A DNA stretch of 64,000 nucleotides from Actinomycetota bacterium (GTDB lineage Bacteria; Actinomycetota; Geothermincolia; Geothermincolales; RBG-13-55-18), in contig JACIXC010000010.1 in assembly GCA_014360655.1 (NCBI GenBank), positions 1-64,000 on the forward strand. Direction: 5' to 3'. The translations under genes were made by a program, and so were the position numbers. The notes below the pieces were generated by a model. The model was not told the DNA's origin, made no database searches, and saw only the letters and a program-made list of their open reading frames with translations. This document shows, piece after piece, positions 1-7,985 of the stretch (the stretch's first letter is position 1; each line of letters starts with the position of its first letter).

Positions 1-401
1 ACGCTGGAGGAAGAAAGGCGGATGCCGTAGTCCCTCTTGAGGATCACCGCTATCTTGTGCTTGGACCAGGCGGGGTGCTCTCTCCTTAAGTCGCAGATGA
101 GCTGGATCGTCTGCCAGGGGATCTCCGAGACCCTTTTCCTTTTCGGGGTGCGGGGGAGGTCCTCCAGTCCCCTGAGCCCCCGTTTCAGGTACCTCTTCAG
201 CCACTTGTAGAAGGTGGTGGGGGAGATGGCGAAGTGGCGGCAGGTCATCCTGGCATTTCCGCAGCTGCGAAAGTGCTCTATCCAGCGCAGCCTCCTTCTG
301 GCCTCCCTGGAGAGGACCTCGCCCATCATTCTCTCCAACTCCCATTGATGGGGAAGCCTGGTGTGGTAGATACTAGTAGTGGTTCCAACTGAACCCTTCA
401 T
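1..401 (-). CDS. IS481-like transposase, N-terminal part (cut by window edge)
   Basis: This minus-strand reading frame starts at ATG 401-399 with a strong AAGGAGGTG ribosome binding site about 8 bases upstream, and stays open to the window edge, giving about 133 residues. The translation has an amphipathic helix followed by a helix-turn-helix typical of IS481/IS3-type integrases: a CRHFAISPTTFYKWLKRY segment, then a Gly-Leu-rich linker and a basic RTPKRKR stretch. A second winged segment (HPAWSKHKIAVILKRDYGI) follows. The DDE catalytic domain would lie to the left of the window. Family assignment rests on this recognisable N-terminal pattern. Whether the gene is intact cannot be judged. Confidence 0.75.
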   Translation of the reverse strand, partial: MKGSVGTTTSIYHTRLPHQWELERMMGEVLSREARRRLRWIEHFRSCGNARMTCRHFAISPTTFYKWLKRYLKRGLRGLEDLPRTPKRKRVSEIPWQTIQLICDLRREHPAWSKHKIAVILKRDYGIRLSSSS

Positions 402-481
402 TTGGACACCTCCTTGCTCTGCTTCTTTTTTACACAAAGCAAGTATAGGGGGTGTCCACCATGTTTCTGAACCCGGGCACT
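1..481 (-). mobile_element. Edge of an IS481-like insertion sequence
   Basis: A transposase gene runs off the left edge of the window, and the bases upstream of it look like an IS terminus. On the minus strand a stretch beginning near 481 (TGCCCGGGTTCAG...) leads through a TGGTGGACACC motif at about 452-463 into the transposase ribosome binding site. The GTGTCCA-containing segment recurs just before the start codon (about 402-409). The outer end near 481 is a guess, since the other end of the element lies outside the window and no target duplication can be checked. Confidence 0.4.
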
Positions 482-623
482 TGTGAAAAAATAGGATAAA
501 GGCCGCTGCGATGCGGGAAGATCACCCGGGTAAGGGTGACTGCAGCGCGAGGCCGACTGTTGTATATTTGGCGCAAAGGCTTTCCTGTGGCGGTGTTTGC
601 GTCCTGAGGCGAACGGGTGAGTC

Positions 624-1571
624 ATGGCTGCGAGCGAGGCGACGTGGGACGAGGTGGCGGTCATCCAGGCACGGGACCTGGGCAGGGAGTTCCGCGGCAT
701 GTGGGCCCTGAAGGGGGTCGACCTTTCCCTCGCGAAGGGGGAGACCCTGGGTGTGATCGGTCCCAACGGCGCGGGCAAGACCACCCTCGTGCGGGTGCTC
801 ACGGGCCAGATCCCGCCCAGCCGCGGGGAGGTCTACTGCGACGGGAAGGCGGTCGACCCGGCGCGGGGGGGCTTCCGCATGCGCATCGGGCTGGTGCCGC
901 AGGAGGCCTCATTCTACGGACGGCTGACGGCGCGGGAGAACCTCGCCCTGCTGGCCAGGCTGTACGGCCTGCCGAAGGAACGGGTCGCCGCGCGCGTGGA
1001 AGAGCTTCTCGCCTGGTCCGGACTACGCGAGCACGCCGCGCGCCAGGTGCGTTTCTTCTCCCGGGGCATGCAGCAGCGGTTGAGCCTGGCCATGGGCATG
1101 GTGCACGGCCCCGAGATCATCTTCCTGGACGAGCCCACCTCGGGCCTGGATCCCGAGGCGCGCAGCGCGGTGTGGGAACTCATCCTGCGCTTGCGGGAAG
1201 AGGGGAGAACGGTCCTCATGACCACTCACAACATGGAAGAAGCGGACCACCTCTGCACCCGCCTGGCCATCCTGGTGAGGGGCGAGATACGGGAGCAGGG
1301 CACCCCTCAGGAGATAAAGAGCCTCCTGGGCGCGGACCGCGTGGAGCTGCGTCTGAGCGAGGAGCGGCGCGGTGAGCTCGCGGAGGTGTGCTCGTCGCTT
1401 GGTATTAACTGGAAAAAGGAGGGCGAGATCTACGTGTTGACAGGCGTTGACCTCGCCGCGAAACTGCCGGCCGTTATCTCCCGCCTCGCGGTGGGGTTGC
1501 GGGACCTCCACTATCGCGAGGTGACCCTCGAGGACGCCTTCCTGCGCTTCATGCGGGAGGTGGAAGGTTGA
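624..1571 (+). CDS. ABC transporter ATP-binding protein (ABC-2 exporter type)
   Basis: This is the cytoplasmic ATPase of a putative ABC exporter, paired with the permease that follows. The 315-residue protein has Walker A (GPNGAGKT, residues 46-53), the Q-loop region VPQEASF, an ABC signature FSRGMQQRLS (145-154), Walker B IIFLDE (165-170) and the switch histidine in TTHNMEEAD (near 202). The extra C-terminal domain of about 90 residues is usual for the CcmA/DrrA/NatA-type subfamily that drives ABC-2 permeases. The ATG at 624 has only a weak ribosome binding site; a GTG at 654 would still keep the whole fold. The substrate cannot be told from sequence; drug, lipid and sodium export systems all use this type. 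Confidence 0.9.
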   Translation: MAASEATWDEVAVIQARDLGREFRGMWALKGVDLSLAKGETLGVIGPNGAGKTTLVRVLTGQIPPSRGEVYCDGKAVDPARGGFRMRIGLVPQEASFYGRLTARENLALLARLYGLPKERVAARVEELLAWSGLREHAARQVRFFSRGMQQRLSLAMGMVHGPEIIFLDEPTSGLDPEARSAVWELILRLREEGRTVLMTTHNMEEADHLCTRLAILVRGEIREQGTPQEIKSLLGADRVELRLSEERRGELAEVCSSLGINWKKEGEIYVLTGVDLAAKLPAVISRLAVGLRDLHYREVTLEDAFLRFMREVEG

Positions 1572-3262
1572 GGGGGTGGAGGTCTCTCATCGCCAAGGAC
1601 TTGAGGACGGTTGTCCGCAACCGCATCCTCCTGGGGGTGCTCATCCTCTACCCCTTCCTCATCATATGCGTGGTGGGCGCCGTCTTCCAGGAAACGGGCC
1701 GCCCGGTCCCCGTGGGCCTGGTGAACCTGGACGGGGAGCGAGCGGGGCAGGACCTGTGGATAAGTGGCGTATCCGGCGGCGCGGCGGGGTGGCGCAGGGC
1801 GCTGCAGCGGCGGGCGGAGCGCTTCGCCACCTACGCTTCGCGGGAAGAGGCGCAGGCGGCCTTGGCGGGGGGCGGAGTGAACGCGCTGCTGGCCGTGGTC
1901 GAGGAAGGGGGCGGCGAGGAATGGTACGGCGGCATGATGGCGAAAGACGACCTGCAGGCGTTCATCCTCGATGTGGAGGCCGGCTGGCGCGGCACTTTCT
2001 ACGCGGCCACGGCGAAAGAAGCAATGGAGCGCCTGCGCGAGGGAGCGGGGGATGCCGCCCTGGGGTTTCCGGCCGGGGCCTATCCCTACCTGGCGGAGAC
2101 CATCTGGCTGGAGGGGGTGAGCCGCGACGCCGCCTCGCTCGTGGGCGATTACTCGCGTGACGTCATGGACATCACCACTTACGACGGCGAGGAGCAGGCC
2201 CTCGCCGACCTGCGGACGGGGAGGCTTGACGCGGTCCTGGTGATCTCCCCGGGTTTCGTGCATCGCCTGAAGACCCTGGAGGAGGTGGCCGGGGTGAGGG
2301 TGGTCATCGACCAGTCGAACATGGTGAAGGCGGAGTTCGCGGAGACGGGTATCCGTGGCTTCCTCTCACGGGTGAGCGAGAGGGTGGTCGAGGAGAAGAT
2401 GCGGTCGGTTGTGGCCGGGCTGTACGTGCTGGTCACGGGCGGCGATTTCTTCGGGACCCAGGTGGTCGGCCTGCAGGAGATCGGCGACAACCTGAGGAGC
2501 ATACGGGAGGCCGTTGCCGGGCGGCCCGACCTGGTGGCCCTGCTGGACAAGGGCATCGAGCTCGCGGACACGGTGGTCGCCGACATCGAGGACGCGGCGG
2601 CTTACCTGAGGGGCACCGCCCTCCCCGTCGAGCTGGAGGTGTCGTCGGTGGCAGGAAGGACGCTGGCGGCCAAGGACGCCGTCATCCCCTCCCTGGTGGT
2701 CCTCTCCATGCTCTGGACGGGGGTCCTCTGCGGCGCCATCCTCATGGTCCTCGAGGACGAGGAGGGCATGCGCGTGCGCCTGAGCCTCACCCCAATGGGG
2801 CCCTTCGCACTGGTGGGCTCCAAGCTGCTCCTGGCGGGGGCCGTGGTCTTCCTGCAGTCGGTGGTGATGCTCCTTTTGGCGGTGGCCGTTTTCGGCGCTT
2901 ACGCCTCGAGCCTGCCCCTGGCGCTTTTGACCGCCGCCCTCGCTTCCCTCTCCTGCATAGGCATCGGGCTGGTGCTGGCCGCGTTCGCGCGGCAGGTGGC
3001 GGGCGCGGTGATACTCAGCGTCCTGGTCGCCTTCCCCCTGATCTTCATGACGGGGGCCATCTTCCCCCTCTCGCAGATGCCCGGTTACATGCAGACCCTG
3101 GCCCGCGCCATTCCCCTGACCTATGCCCTGGACGCCCTCTCCGGAGTCATGTTGCGGGGGGAGAGCCTGGCGGAGGTGGCCTGGAAGCTCGCGGTGCTCC
3201 TGGGGTTCGGGGTTTTCCTGCTGGGTCTGGGGTCCGCGCTGGTAAGGAGGAGGTCGCGGTGA
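1568..3262 (+). CDS. ABC-2 family permease with large external domain
   Basis: This is the membrane partner of the ATPase just upstream; its TTG start (1568) overlaps that gene's stop codon, so the two are translationally coupled, with a GGGAGGTGG ribosome binding site inside the upstream gene. The 564-residue protein has one N-terminal membrane segment (about residues 18-40), a long mostly soluble region to about residue 370, and then five hydrophobic segments in the C-terminal 190 residues. That layout is the ABC2_membrane_3 / YhgE-like plan, in which a large external domain sits between TM1 and TM2. A conserved-looking MTGAIFPLSQMP loop between late segments is typical of ABC-2 permeases. 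The substrate is unknown. Confidence 0.85.
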   Translation: MRGWRSLIAKDLRTVVRNRILLGVLILYPFLIICVVGAVFQETGRPVPVGLVNLDGERAGQDLWISGVSGGAAGWRRALQRRAERFATYASREEAQAALAGGGVNALLAVVEEGGGEEWYGGMMAKDDLQAFILDVEAGWRGTFYAATAKEAMERLREGAGDAALGFPAGAYPYLAETIWLEGVSRDAASLVGDYSRDVMDITTYDGEEQALADLRTGRLDAVLVISPGFVHRLKTLEEVAGVRVVIDQSNMVKAEFAETGIRGFLSRVSERVVEEKMRSVVAGLYVLVTGGDFFGTQVVGLQEIGDNLRSIREAVAGRPDLVALLDKGIELADTVVADIEDAAAYLRGTALPVELEVSSVAGRTLAAKDAVIPSLVVLSMLWTGVLCGAILMVLEDEEGMRVRLSLTPMGPFALVGSKLLLAGAVVFLQSVVMLLLAVAVFGAYASSLPLALLTAALASLSCIGIGLVLAAFARQVAGAVILSVLVAFPLIFMTGAIFPLSQMPGYMQTLARAIPLTYALDALSGVMLRGESLAEVAWKLAVLLGFGVFLLGLGSALVRRRSR

Positions 3263-3367
3263 GGGGGCTGGAGCCGCGATGACGGCCGGGAGAAGTGACG
3301 TTATTCCCAGGTTATACCAGGCGCCGGGCCCGGGGACGGGTAACGTTCCTGGCGCCGCAAGTTGTCT

Positions 3368-3375
3368 GTTAAAAT
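3368..3375 (+). promoter_or_regulatory. Extended -10 promoter candidate for the phenylacetate-CoA ligase group
   Basis: A TGTTAAAAT sequence (TG, one base, then TAAAAT at 3370-3375) lies 37 bases before the ATG of the ligase gene in a 150-bp gap. No good -35 hexamer is seen at 16-18 bases, as is common for extended -10 promoters. Confidence 0.35.
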
Positions 3376-3412
3376 AGCCCTGAGTTGCGGGCGTGAGAAA
3401 AAGGGGTGAAAG

Positions 3413-4711
3413 ATGGAGTACTTCAATCCCGTGGAGCGCATGGAACGCGAGGAGCTCGAGGCGTTGCAGCTGGAACGCCTGCGGGCAACCGTCGACCGCC
3501 TCTACCGCAAGGTCCCCTTCTACAGGAAGAAACTGGATGAGGTGGGATACAGGCCGGGGGACATGGGGAGTCTGGACGACCTGCGCCGGCTGCCCTTCAC
3601 CACCAAGGACGACCTGCGCGACAACTACCCCTTCGGGCTCTTCGCCGTTCCCATGCGCGATATCGTTAGGATACACGCCTCCTCGGGAACCACCGGGAAA
3701 CCCACGGTGGTTGGCTACACGGCCGGCGACATCAGGACCTGGGCGGACCTGGTCGCGCGCACCATCGTGGCCGCGGGAGGCACCCCCGACGACATCGTCC
3801 ACGTGGCATACGGGTACGGGCTCTTCACCGGGGGCCTGGGGCTGCATTACGGCGCCGAGATGCTGGGGGCCACCGCCCTGCCCATGTCCGGGGGCAACAC
3901 CAAGAGGCAGATACGTCTCATGGTAGATTTCGGCAGCACCATCCTCTGCTGCACCCCCTCCTACGCTCTCAACATAGCGGAGGTCATGCGGGAGATGGGC
4001 GTGAGCAGGGACCAGGTCAAGCTAAAGGCGGGCATCCTGGGAGCGGAGCCGTGGTCGGACGAGATGCGCACGCAGATCGAGCAGGAGCTGCGGATATCCG
4101 CCCACGACATATACGGCCTTTCCGAGGTGGTTGGCCCGGGGGTCTCCATCGAGTGCGGCGAGAAGAAGGGACTGCACGTCTTCGAGGATTGCTTCATCCC
4201 CGAGATAATCAACCCCGAGAGCGGCGAGGTCCTGCCGCCGGGAGAGACGGGAGAGCTCGTTTTCACCAACATTAACAAGGAGGGTCTGGCGCTGCTCCGC
4301 TACCGCACGAGGGACATCTCCGCCCTTGACGTATCGCCCTGCCCGTGCGGCCGCACCCACGTGCGCATGCGCAGGATAATGGGGCGCACGGACGACATGC
4401 TCATCATCAGGGGGGTCAACGTCTTCCCCTCCCAGGTGGAGGCGGTGCTCATGCAGATACCCGGCATCGCTCCCCACTACCAGCTGGTGGTGGACAGGGT
4501 GGAGAGCCTGGACGTGCTGGAGGTGCAGGTGGAGGTGACGCCGGAGGTCTTTTCGGACGAGATAAAGAGGCTGGAGGAGCTGGAGAGGAGGATAGGTGAC
4601 GAGGTGCAGAGCTACCTCGGAGTGAGCGTCAAGGTGCGCCTCATGGAACCGCGCTCCATCCAGAGGAGCGAGGGCAAGGCGGTGAGGGTCATCGACAGGA
4701 GAAAGATATAA
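3413..4711 (+). CDS. paaK: Phenylacetate-CoA ligase family enzyme (AMP-forming)
   Basis: This enzyme activates phenylacetate or a related aryl acid to its CoA thioester with ATP via an acyl-adenylate, in the cytoplasm. The 432-residue length fits the family. Visible motifs are the N-terminal [13 protein letters not shown] segment, the phosphate loop [11 protein letters not shown] (about residues 93-103), the Y-G-L-S-E substrate-binding loop near residue 237 and the hinge region [16 protein letters not shown] near 325-340. It is followed after 12 bases by an ACT-domain protein, a pairing often seen in anaerobes that take up or recycle aromatic acids. The start ATG has an AGGGGTGAAAG ribosome binding site. 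The true substrate (phenylacetate, indoleacetate or another aryl acid) is not determined. Confidence 0.9.
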   Translation: MEYFNPVERMEREELEALQLERLRATVDRLYRKVPFYRKKLDEVGYRPGDMGSLDDLRRLPFTTKDDLRDNYPFGLFAVPMRDIVRIHASSGTTGKPTVVGYTAGDIRTWADLVARTIVAAGGTPDDIVHVAYGYGLFTGGLGLHYGAEMLGATALPMSGGNTKRQIRLMVDFGSTILCCTPSYALNIAEVMREMGVSRDQVKLKAGILGAEPWSDEMRTQIEQELRISAHDIYGLSEVVGPGVSIECGEKKGLHVFEDCFIPEIINPESGEVLPPGETGELVFTNINKEGLALLRYRTRDISALDVSPCPCGRTHVRMRRIMGRTDDMLIIRGVNVFPSQVEAVLMQIPGIAPHYQLVVDRVESLDVLEVQVEVTPEVFSDEIKRLEELERRIGDEVQSYLGVSVKVRLMEPRSIQRSEGKAVRVIDRRKI

Positions 4712-4723
4712 GGAGGTCGCGGG

Positions 4724-5155
4724 GTGAAGGTCAGGCAGGTTTCCGTTTTCCTGGAGAACAAGTCGGGACGGCTGTACGAGGCTTGCAGGTGCCTGGCGGA
4801 GGCCGGGGTGAACATAAGGGCCCTGGCCATCGCCGAGACCGCCGATTACGGGGTGCTGCGGCTCATCGTGAACGACCCGGACACGGCCGTGAGGGTGATG
4901 ACGGAGAACGCCTTCACGGTGAGCGAGACGGAGGTCATAGCGGTGGAGGTCCCGGACCGCCCGGGGGGCCTGGCCGCGGTGCTGGCGCCCCTCTACGACG
5001 CCAACGTGAACATAGAGTACCTCTACTGCTTCGTGGAGAAGAGCGGGGAGAGCGCCATCGTGGTCTTCCGCGTGGAGCAGATCGAGCAGGCCATAAGGGC
5101 GCTGCAGGGGAGCGGTTTCACCGTCATGCGCGAGGAGGAAGTTTACCTCATCTGA
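4724..5155 (+). CDS. Tandem ACT-domain protein
   Basis: The 143-residue protein consists of two ACT domains (residues about 3-66 and 72-140), each with the beta-alpha-beta-beta-alpha-beta pattern. The first opens KQ/RQVSVFLENKSGRL and the second VPDRPGGLAAVLAPL, the usual Gly-containing ligand turns. ACT domains bind amino acids or related small ligands. Proteins of this type commonly sit next to paaK in anaerobes and have been suggested to sense or regulate in response to aromatic acids or branched-chain amino acids. No catalytic domain is present. The start is GTG 4724 behind a GGAGGTCGCGG ribosome binding site, directly after the ligase gene, so the two are probably co-transcribed. Confidence 0.88.
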   Translation: MKVRQVSVFLENKSGRLYEACRCLAEAGVNIRALAIAETADYGVLRLIVNDPDTAVRVMTENAFTVSETEVIAVEVPDRPGGLAAVLAPLYDANVNIEYLYCFVEKSGESAIVVFRVEQIEQAIRALQGSGFTVMREEEVYLI

Positions 5156-5176
5156 GATCACGCAAGGGAGGCGAAG

Positions 5177-5596
5177 ATGGCCATTCACACCAGCAGCCTG
5201 GAGTTCTCCACGCCGGGTGACTGCGAGATCATCGACATCACCGGGCAGGTCCAGGAGAAACTGGACGATTCCATGATCAGGGAGGGCATCCTCACCGTGT
5301 TCGTCCCCGGCTCCACCGGAGGGGTCATCACGCTCGAGTACGAGCCCGGCCTGGTGCGCGACCTCAAGGAGGCCTTCGACCGCCTGGTGCCGCGCGACTG
5401 GCCCTACCACCACGACAGGACGTGGGGGGACGGGAACGGGTACAGCCACGTGCGCGCGTCGCTGGTGGGGCCCACCCTGAGCGTTCCCTTCCGCGACGGG
5501 CGCCTGGCCCTGGGTACGTGGCAGCAGATCGCGTTCGTGGATTTCGACAACCGCCCGCGCAGGCGGGTGCTCATCGTGCAGATAATGGGGGAATGA
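5177..5596 (+). CDS. YjbQ family protein (UPF0047)
   Basis: The 139-residue protein matches the YjbQ/UPF0047 family in length and motifs. These include the N-terminal beta strands ending IDITGQV, the segment FVPGSTGGVITLEYEP, the histidine-rich DWPYHHDRTWGDGNGYSHVRAS stretch (about residues 74-95), and a C-terminal LGTWQQIAFVDFDNRPRRR. The histidine cluster resembles a metal- or phosphate-binding site. Some members show thiamine-phosphate synthase activity in complementation tests, but the physiological role is unsettled. It follows the ACT protein by 21 bases with an AGGGAGGCGAAG ribosome binding site. Confidence 0.9.
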   Translation: MAIHTSSLEFSTPGDCEIIDITGQVQEKLDDSMIREGILTVFVPGSTGGVITLEYEPGLVRDLKEAFDRLVPRDWPYHHDRTWGDGNGYSHVRASLVGPTLSVPFRDGRLALGTWQQIAFVDFDNRPRRRVLIVQIMGE

Positions 5597-5620
5597 AAGG
5601 ACAGGCGGTGGCGGACGGGC

Positions 5621-6121
5621 ATGGGAGCTAAGCCGTCGCGGGGAAGAGGCGGCAAAGTTTCCGGCGCGGGACGACTCGCAAGGTTGCCCGCCCCGGCGCT
5701 CGTTCTACTTCACTACGCATTGCTGCACCTCCTTTTCCGCTACCTGCTGCATCCTTTCGCGCGGGAGGCGCTGGAACGGCAACTGGTCGGCGCGAGGGAC
5801 CTTCTTCTCCTGACCCTGGCCCTCATGGCCTACCTGTTGCTGTGCGCCGTGCCTCCCTTCCTGTGGAGCCGGGGCGGCGTGCGCCGGCCCTTCTCTCGCG
5901 GTATCGAGTCTTTTGTCTGCTTTGCCGCGGTGAACCTTATCCTCAACGCCCTTTTTCTCGCCGCGGGAGAAGTCGACACCGGCTACCTGTCGGGCCTTGC
6001 CGTGGGAAACGGGACATGGGTGGGGGCGCTTTCCGCCGCCGTGCTGCTCCTGGTCTTTTTGGCCGCCGCTTACGCGGGAGCGGGTGTGGCGCATGGGAGG
6101 GGAAGGATGCGCCGTCGCTGA
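5621..6121 (+). CDS. Small integral membrane protein, function unknown
   Basis: I do not recognise this 166-residue protein. It has four hydrophobic segments (about residues 25-45, 62-85, 98-118 and 128-150), a basic N-terminus rich in Arg/Lys/Gly and a very basic C-terminal tail (GRGRMRRR), suggesting both ends are cytoplasmic. It starts 24 bases after yjbQ and ends 10 bases before the 3' end of the convergent M28-like gene. It could be the last gene of the paaK operon. No catalytic motif is visible. It is likely to be real because codon use matches its neighbours and the membrane pattern is clean. Confidence 0.6.
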   Translation: MGAKPSRGRGGKVSGAGRLARLPAPALVLLHYALLHLLFRYLLHPFAREALERQLVGARDLLLLTLALMAYLLLCAVPPFLWSRGGVRRPFSRGIESFVCFAAVNLILNALFLAAGEVDTGYLSGLAVGNGTWVGALSAAVLLLVFLAAAYAGAGVAHGRGRMRRR

Positions 6122-6131
6122 GGGCGTGCCT

Positions 6132-7550
6132 TCAACCCATAACCCCGTCATCGCCCCCGTCCTCGCGGCTGGCTTCGGGACCCCGGGTCGCGGCACGGGC
6201 CGGACTCCGGCGCTTGTCCCGGCGTGCCATGCCTTTGCGCCTCGTGAAATCCCCGTGATCCACGGCGTCGACCATGGCCCTCAGGAAATCGAGGCTGGTG
6301 CGGAGACTGCGGGAATCGACGTTGAGGTGATCGTCCTTCACCCAGTGCCAGTAACGGGGAAGGGGAGAGTCCTCGCGGCTGCACAGGGTAACGGCCCTGT
6401 GCCCGCGCGAGATGAGATGGTAACCCTCGCCCAGGTAGAGGTTGTTTGCCACCAGGCCGTTGCCATGGTGGATGTAGTTTTGGGAGGTGCGTTTGGCGAG
6501 AGCGAGCAGCCTGCGGTTGGCACGGAAGGGGATGAGGCGGCCCTCCCTGCGGCAGCATGCGGGAAAACCGCGTCCCACTCCCTCGAGCACGATGAAGTAC
6601 GCGTTGCGGAGCCGGCTGCGATAGCGGCGGACCAGCTTCCGCACGCCGAGGGCCGCGACCTCTGACGCGCCGGTGAAGGCGAACCAGAGCTCGGCCTTGT
6701 AGAGCGGGTGCCGGGAACAGATGCGGGCGAGTTCCAGGAGCACGGCCACCCCGGAGGCGTTGAGGTTGCCCCCCGGGGTGTCCCGACCGGCGATCGCCTT
6801 GCTGAAAAGGGCCAGCATGGCTAGGAAAGGTGGCACCGCTACCATCAGCCCGGTGTACCAGAGGAAGTCGAGGCGGCCGCGCTCCATGCTGAGAAGCCAG
6901 CCGCCGAAGGCCACCGTGAAGAGCATGAACAGGGCTGCCTGGCAGGTGGCGTCGACGAGGTAGAGAAAGCGAAGCATGGCCGCCAGTCCGGGGCGGTGGT
7001 AAAAGGCAGAGCGCGGGCTGTCCAGGTGCGCGACGAGGACCAGCTTCGTCTCCGCCTCGCGGGCCGGGGAGATCCTGGCGATGACGTTTTCCGATTGTAT
7101 GCGGGGAGAAGCCCAGGCGAGGGGGCTGCGGCCGAAGCCCTCGAGCAGAAAGAAGAGGAAGCCGAGGAAGACAAGGGCGTACGAAAGGACCGTGTTGACG
7201 GGGAAGAGCAGGACCCCGGCAACGGTCACGAGATGGGAGAGCGCCTCACTCCAGGCGGTGGTCGCGGGGGCTCGAAAACGCTGGGTTTCCACCGCTAACC
7301 CCATCCCCTCGAGCTCCCTCTCCACGAAACGGGCGGCCCTTCTCTCGCCCTTGCTTCCCGCCGTGCGGGCGCCTATGTCCCTGGAAAGGTGGCGAACCGA
7401 CCCGATGATGCCCTTCTCCACGCGCCTCATGGCGTCGGTGCCGGGCGAGGTTATCGTATGCTGCAGGATGCTCTCGCTATCGTCCACTCTCGTAAACCTT
7501 TTGCCGCGGACAACGGACCTGTGAGGGTCGGTACCGAAACGGGACGGCAA
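6132..7550 (-). CDS. Membrane-embedded M28-like peptidase homologue, metal site altered
   Basis: The protein (up to 472 residues) follows the M28 aminopeptidase plan. It has an N-terminal RHLSRDIGARTAGSKGERRAA region typical of M28 proteins, a first metal-ligand motif VLVAHLDSPRSA, a second NLNASGVAVLLELARI and a third FTGASEVAALG. Two or three hydrophobic pairs (about residues 90-120 and 185-245) are inserted between them, so it is probably a membrane protein. In active M28 enzymes the second motif contains Asp (DNASG) and the third Glu-Glu; here these are Leu-Asn and Ser-Glu, so the zinc bridge and the catalytic base appear lost. The start is unclear: TTG 7550, GTG 7487 or ATG 7430 are all possible. 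It may be a non-catalytic member of the family. Confidence 0.7.
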   Translation of the reverse strand: MPSRFGTDPHRSVVRGKRFTRVDDSESILQHTITSPGTDAMRRVEKGIIGSVRHLSRDIGARTAGSKGERRAARFVERELEGMGLAVETQRFRAPATTAWSEALSHLVTVAGVLLFPVNTVLSYALVFLGFLFFLLEGFGRSPLAWASPRIQSENVIARISPAREAETKLVLVAHLDSPRSAFYHRPGLAAMLRFLYLVDATCQAALFMLFTVAFGGWLLSMERGRLDFLWYTGLMVAVPPFLAMLALFSKAIAGRDTPGGNLNASGVAVLLELARICSRHPLYKAELWFAFTGASEVAALGVRKLVRRYRSRLRNAYFIVLEGVGRGFPACCRREGRLIPFRANRRLLALAKRTSQNYIHHGNGLVANNLYLGEGYHLISRGHRAVTLCSREDSPLPRYWHWVKDDHLNVDSRSLRTSLDFLRAMVDAVDHGDFTRRKGMARRDKRRSPARAATRGPEASREDGGDDGVMG

Positions 7551-7738
7551 TGCACCTACGGGTACGAGCCGTAAACATCATACAATATTTCTATGCGCCG
7601 GGACCCCCTACCTGCACGTTGGGGAACATTGCGCGAAGGCTTCCCCATCGTAATTCGCGTGTCCCCGGGTACGGCTGTATGATACGTGTTAGCGGCGGTT
7701 GCGTGCGGCCGGTGGGGCCCGTCGTCGGGCGGTGCCGG

Positions 7739-7768
7739 TTGAAGACGTTCATCCCGGCGGCCGATCAT
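7739..7768 (+). promoter_or_regulatory. Promoter candidate for the dxs-tlyA-nadK-recN operon
   Basis: TTGAAG (7739-7744) is followed 18 bases later by GATCAT (7763-7768), 23 bases before the first ATG of the operon. Both hexamers are moderate matches to the sigma-70-type consensus. The 240-bp gap separates this operon from the divergent M28-like gene. Confidence 0.35.
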
Positions 7769-7790
7769 AACCCCGAGGGGAGGTAAGGCG

Positions 7791-7985
7791 ATGGAAGAGG
7801 AGCGTGATTTCGTCGCTCGCGTGGAAAGGATGGAGGAGAAGGCTCGGGAGCTCGCCTGTGAGGAAGATGACGAGGCGACCCTCTCCTCCCTGGAGACGGT
7901 CGTGGAGGAGGTCGAGAAAGTGGGAAGGGAGATGGAGGAAGGCATGCGGGAAGGCGGCGCGGGGGAGGAGAGAGAGCATCGATGA
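7791..7985 (+). CDS. Small acidic coiled-coil protein upstream of dxs
   Basis: This 64-residue, strongly acidic protein is predicted to be almost entirely helical, with heptad-like spacing (RVERMEEKARELA and LETVVEEVEKVGREMEE). It has a clear GGGAGGTAAGGCG ribosome binding site, and its stop codon overlaps the dxs start (ATGA at 7982-7985), which argues that it is translated and coupled. In many bacteria the short gene before dxs in the xseA-xseB-ispA-dxs-tlyA-nadK-recN cluster is xseB, the small subunit of exonuclease VII. The size and helical character fit, but the usual xseB core (LEEIV..LE.G) is not convincing here, so I do not assign it. Confidence 0.6.
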   Translation: MEEERDFVARVERMEEKARELACEEDDEATLSSLETVVEEVEKVGREMEEGMREGGAGEEREHR

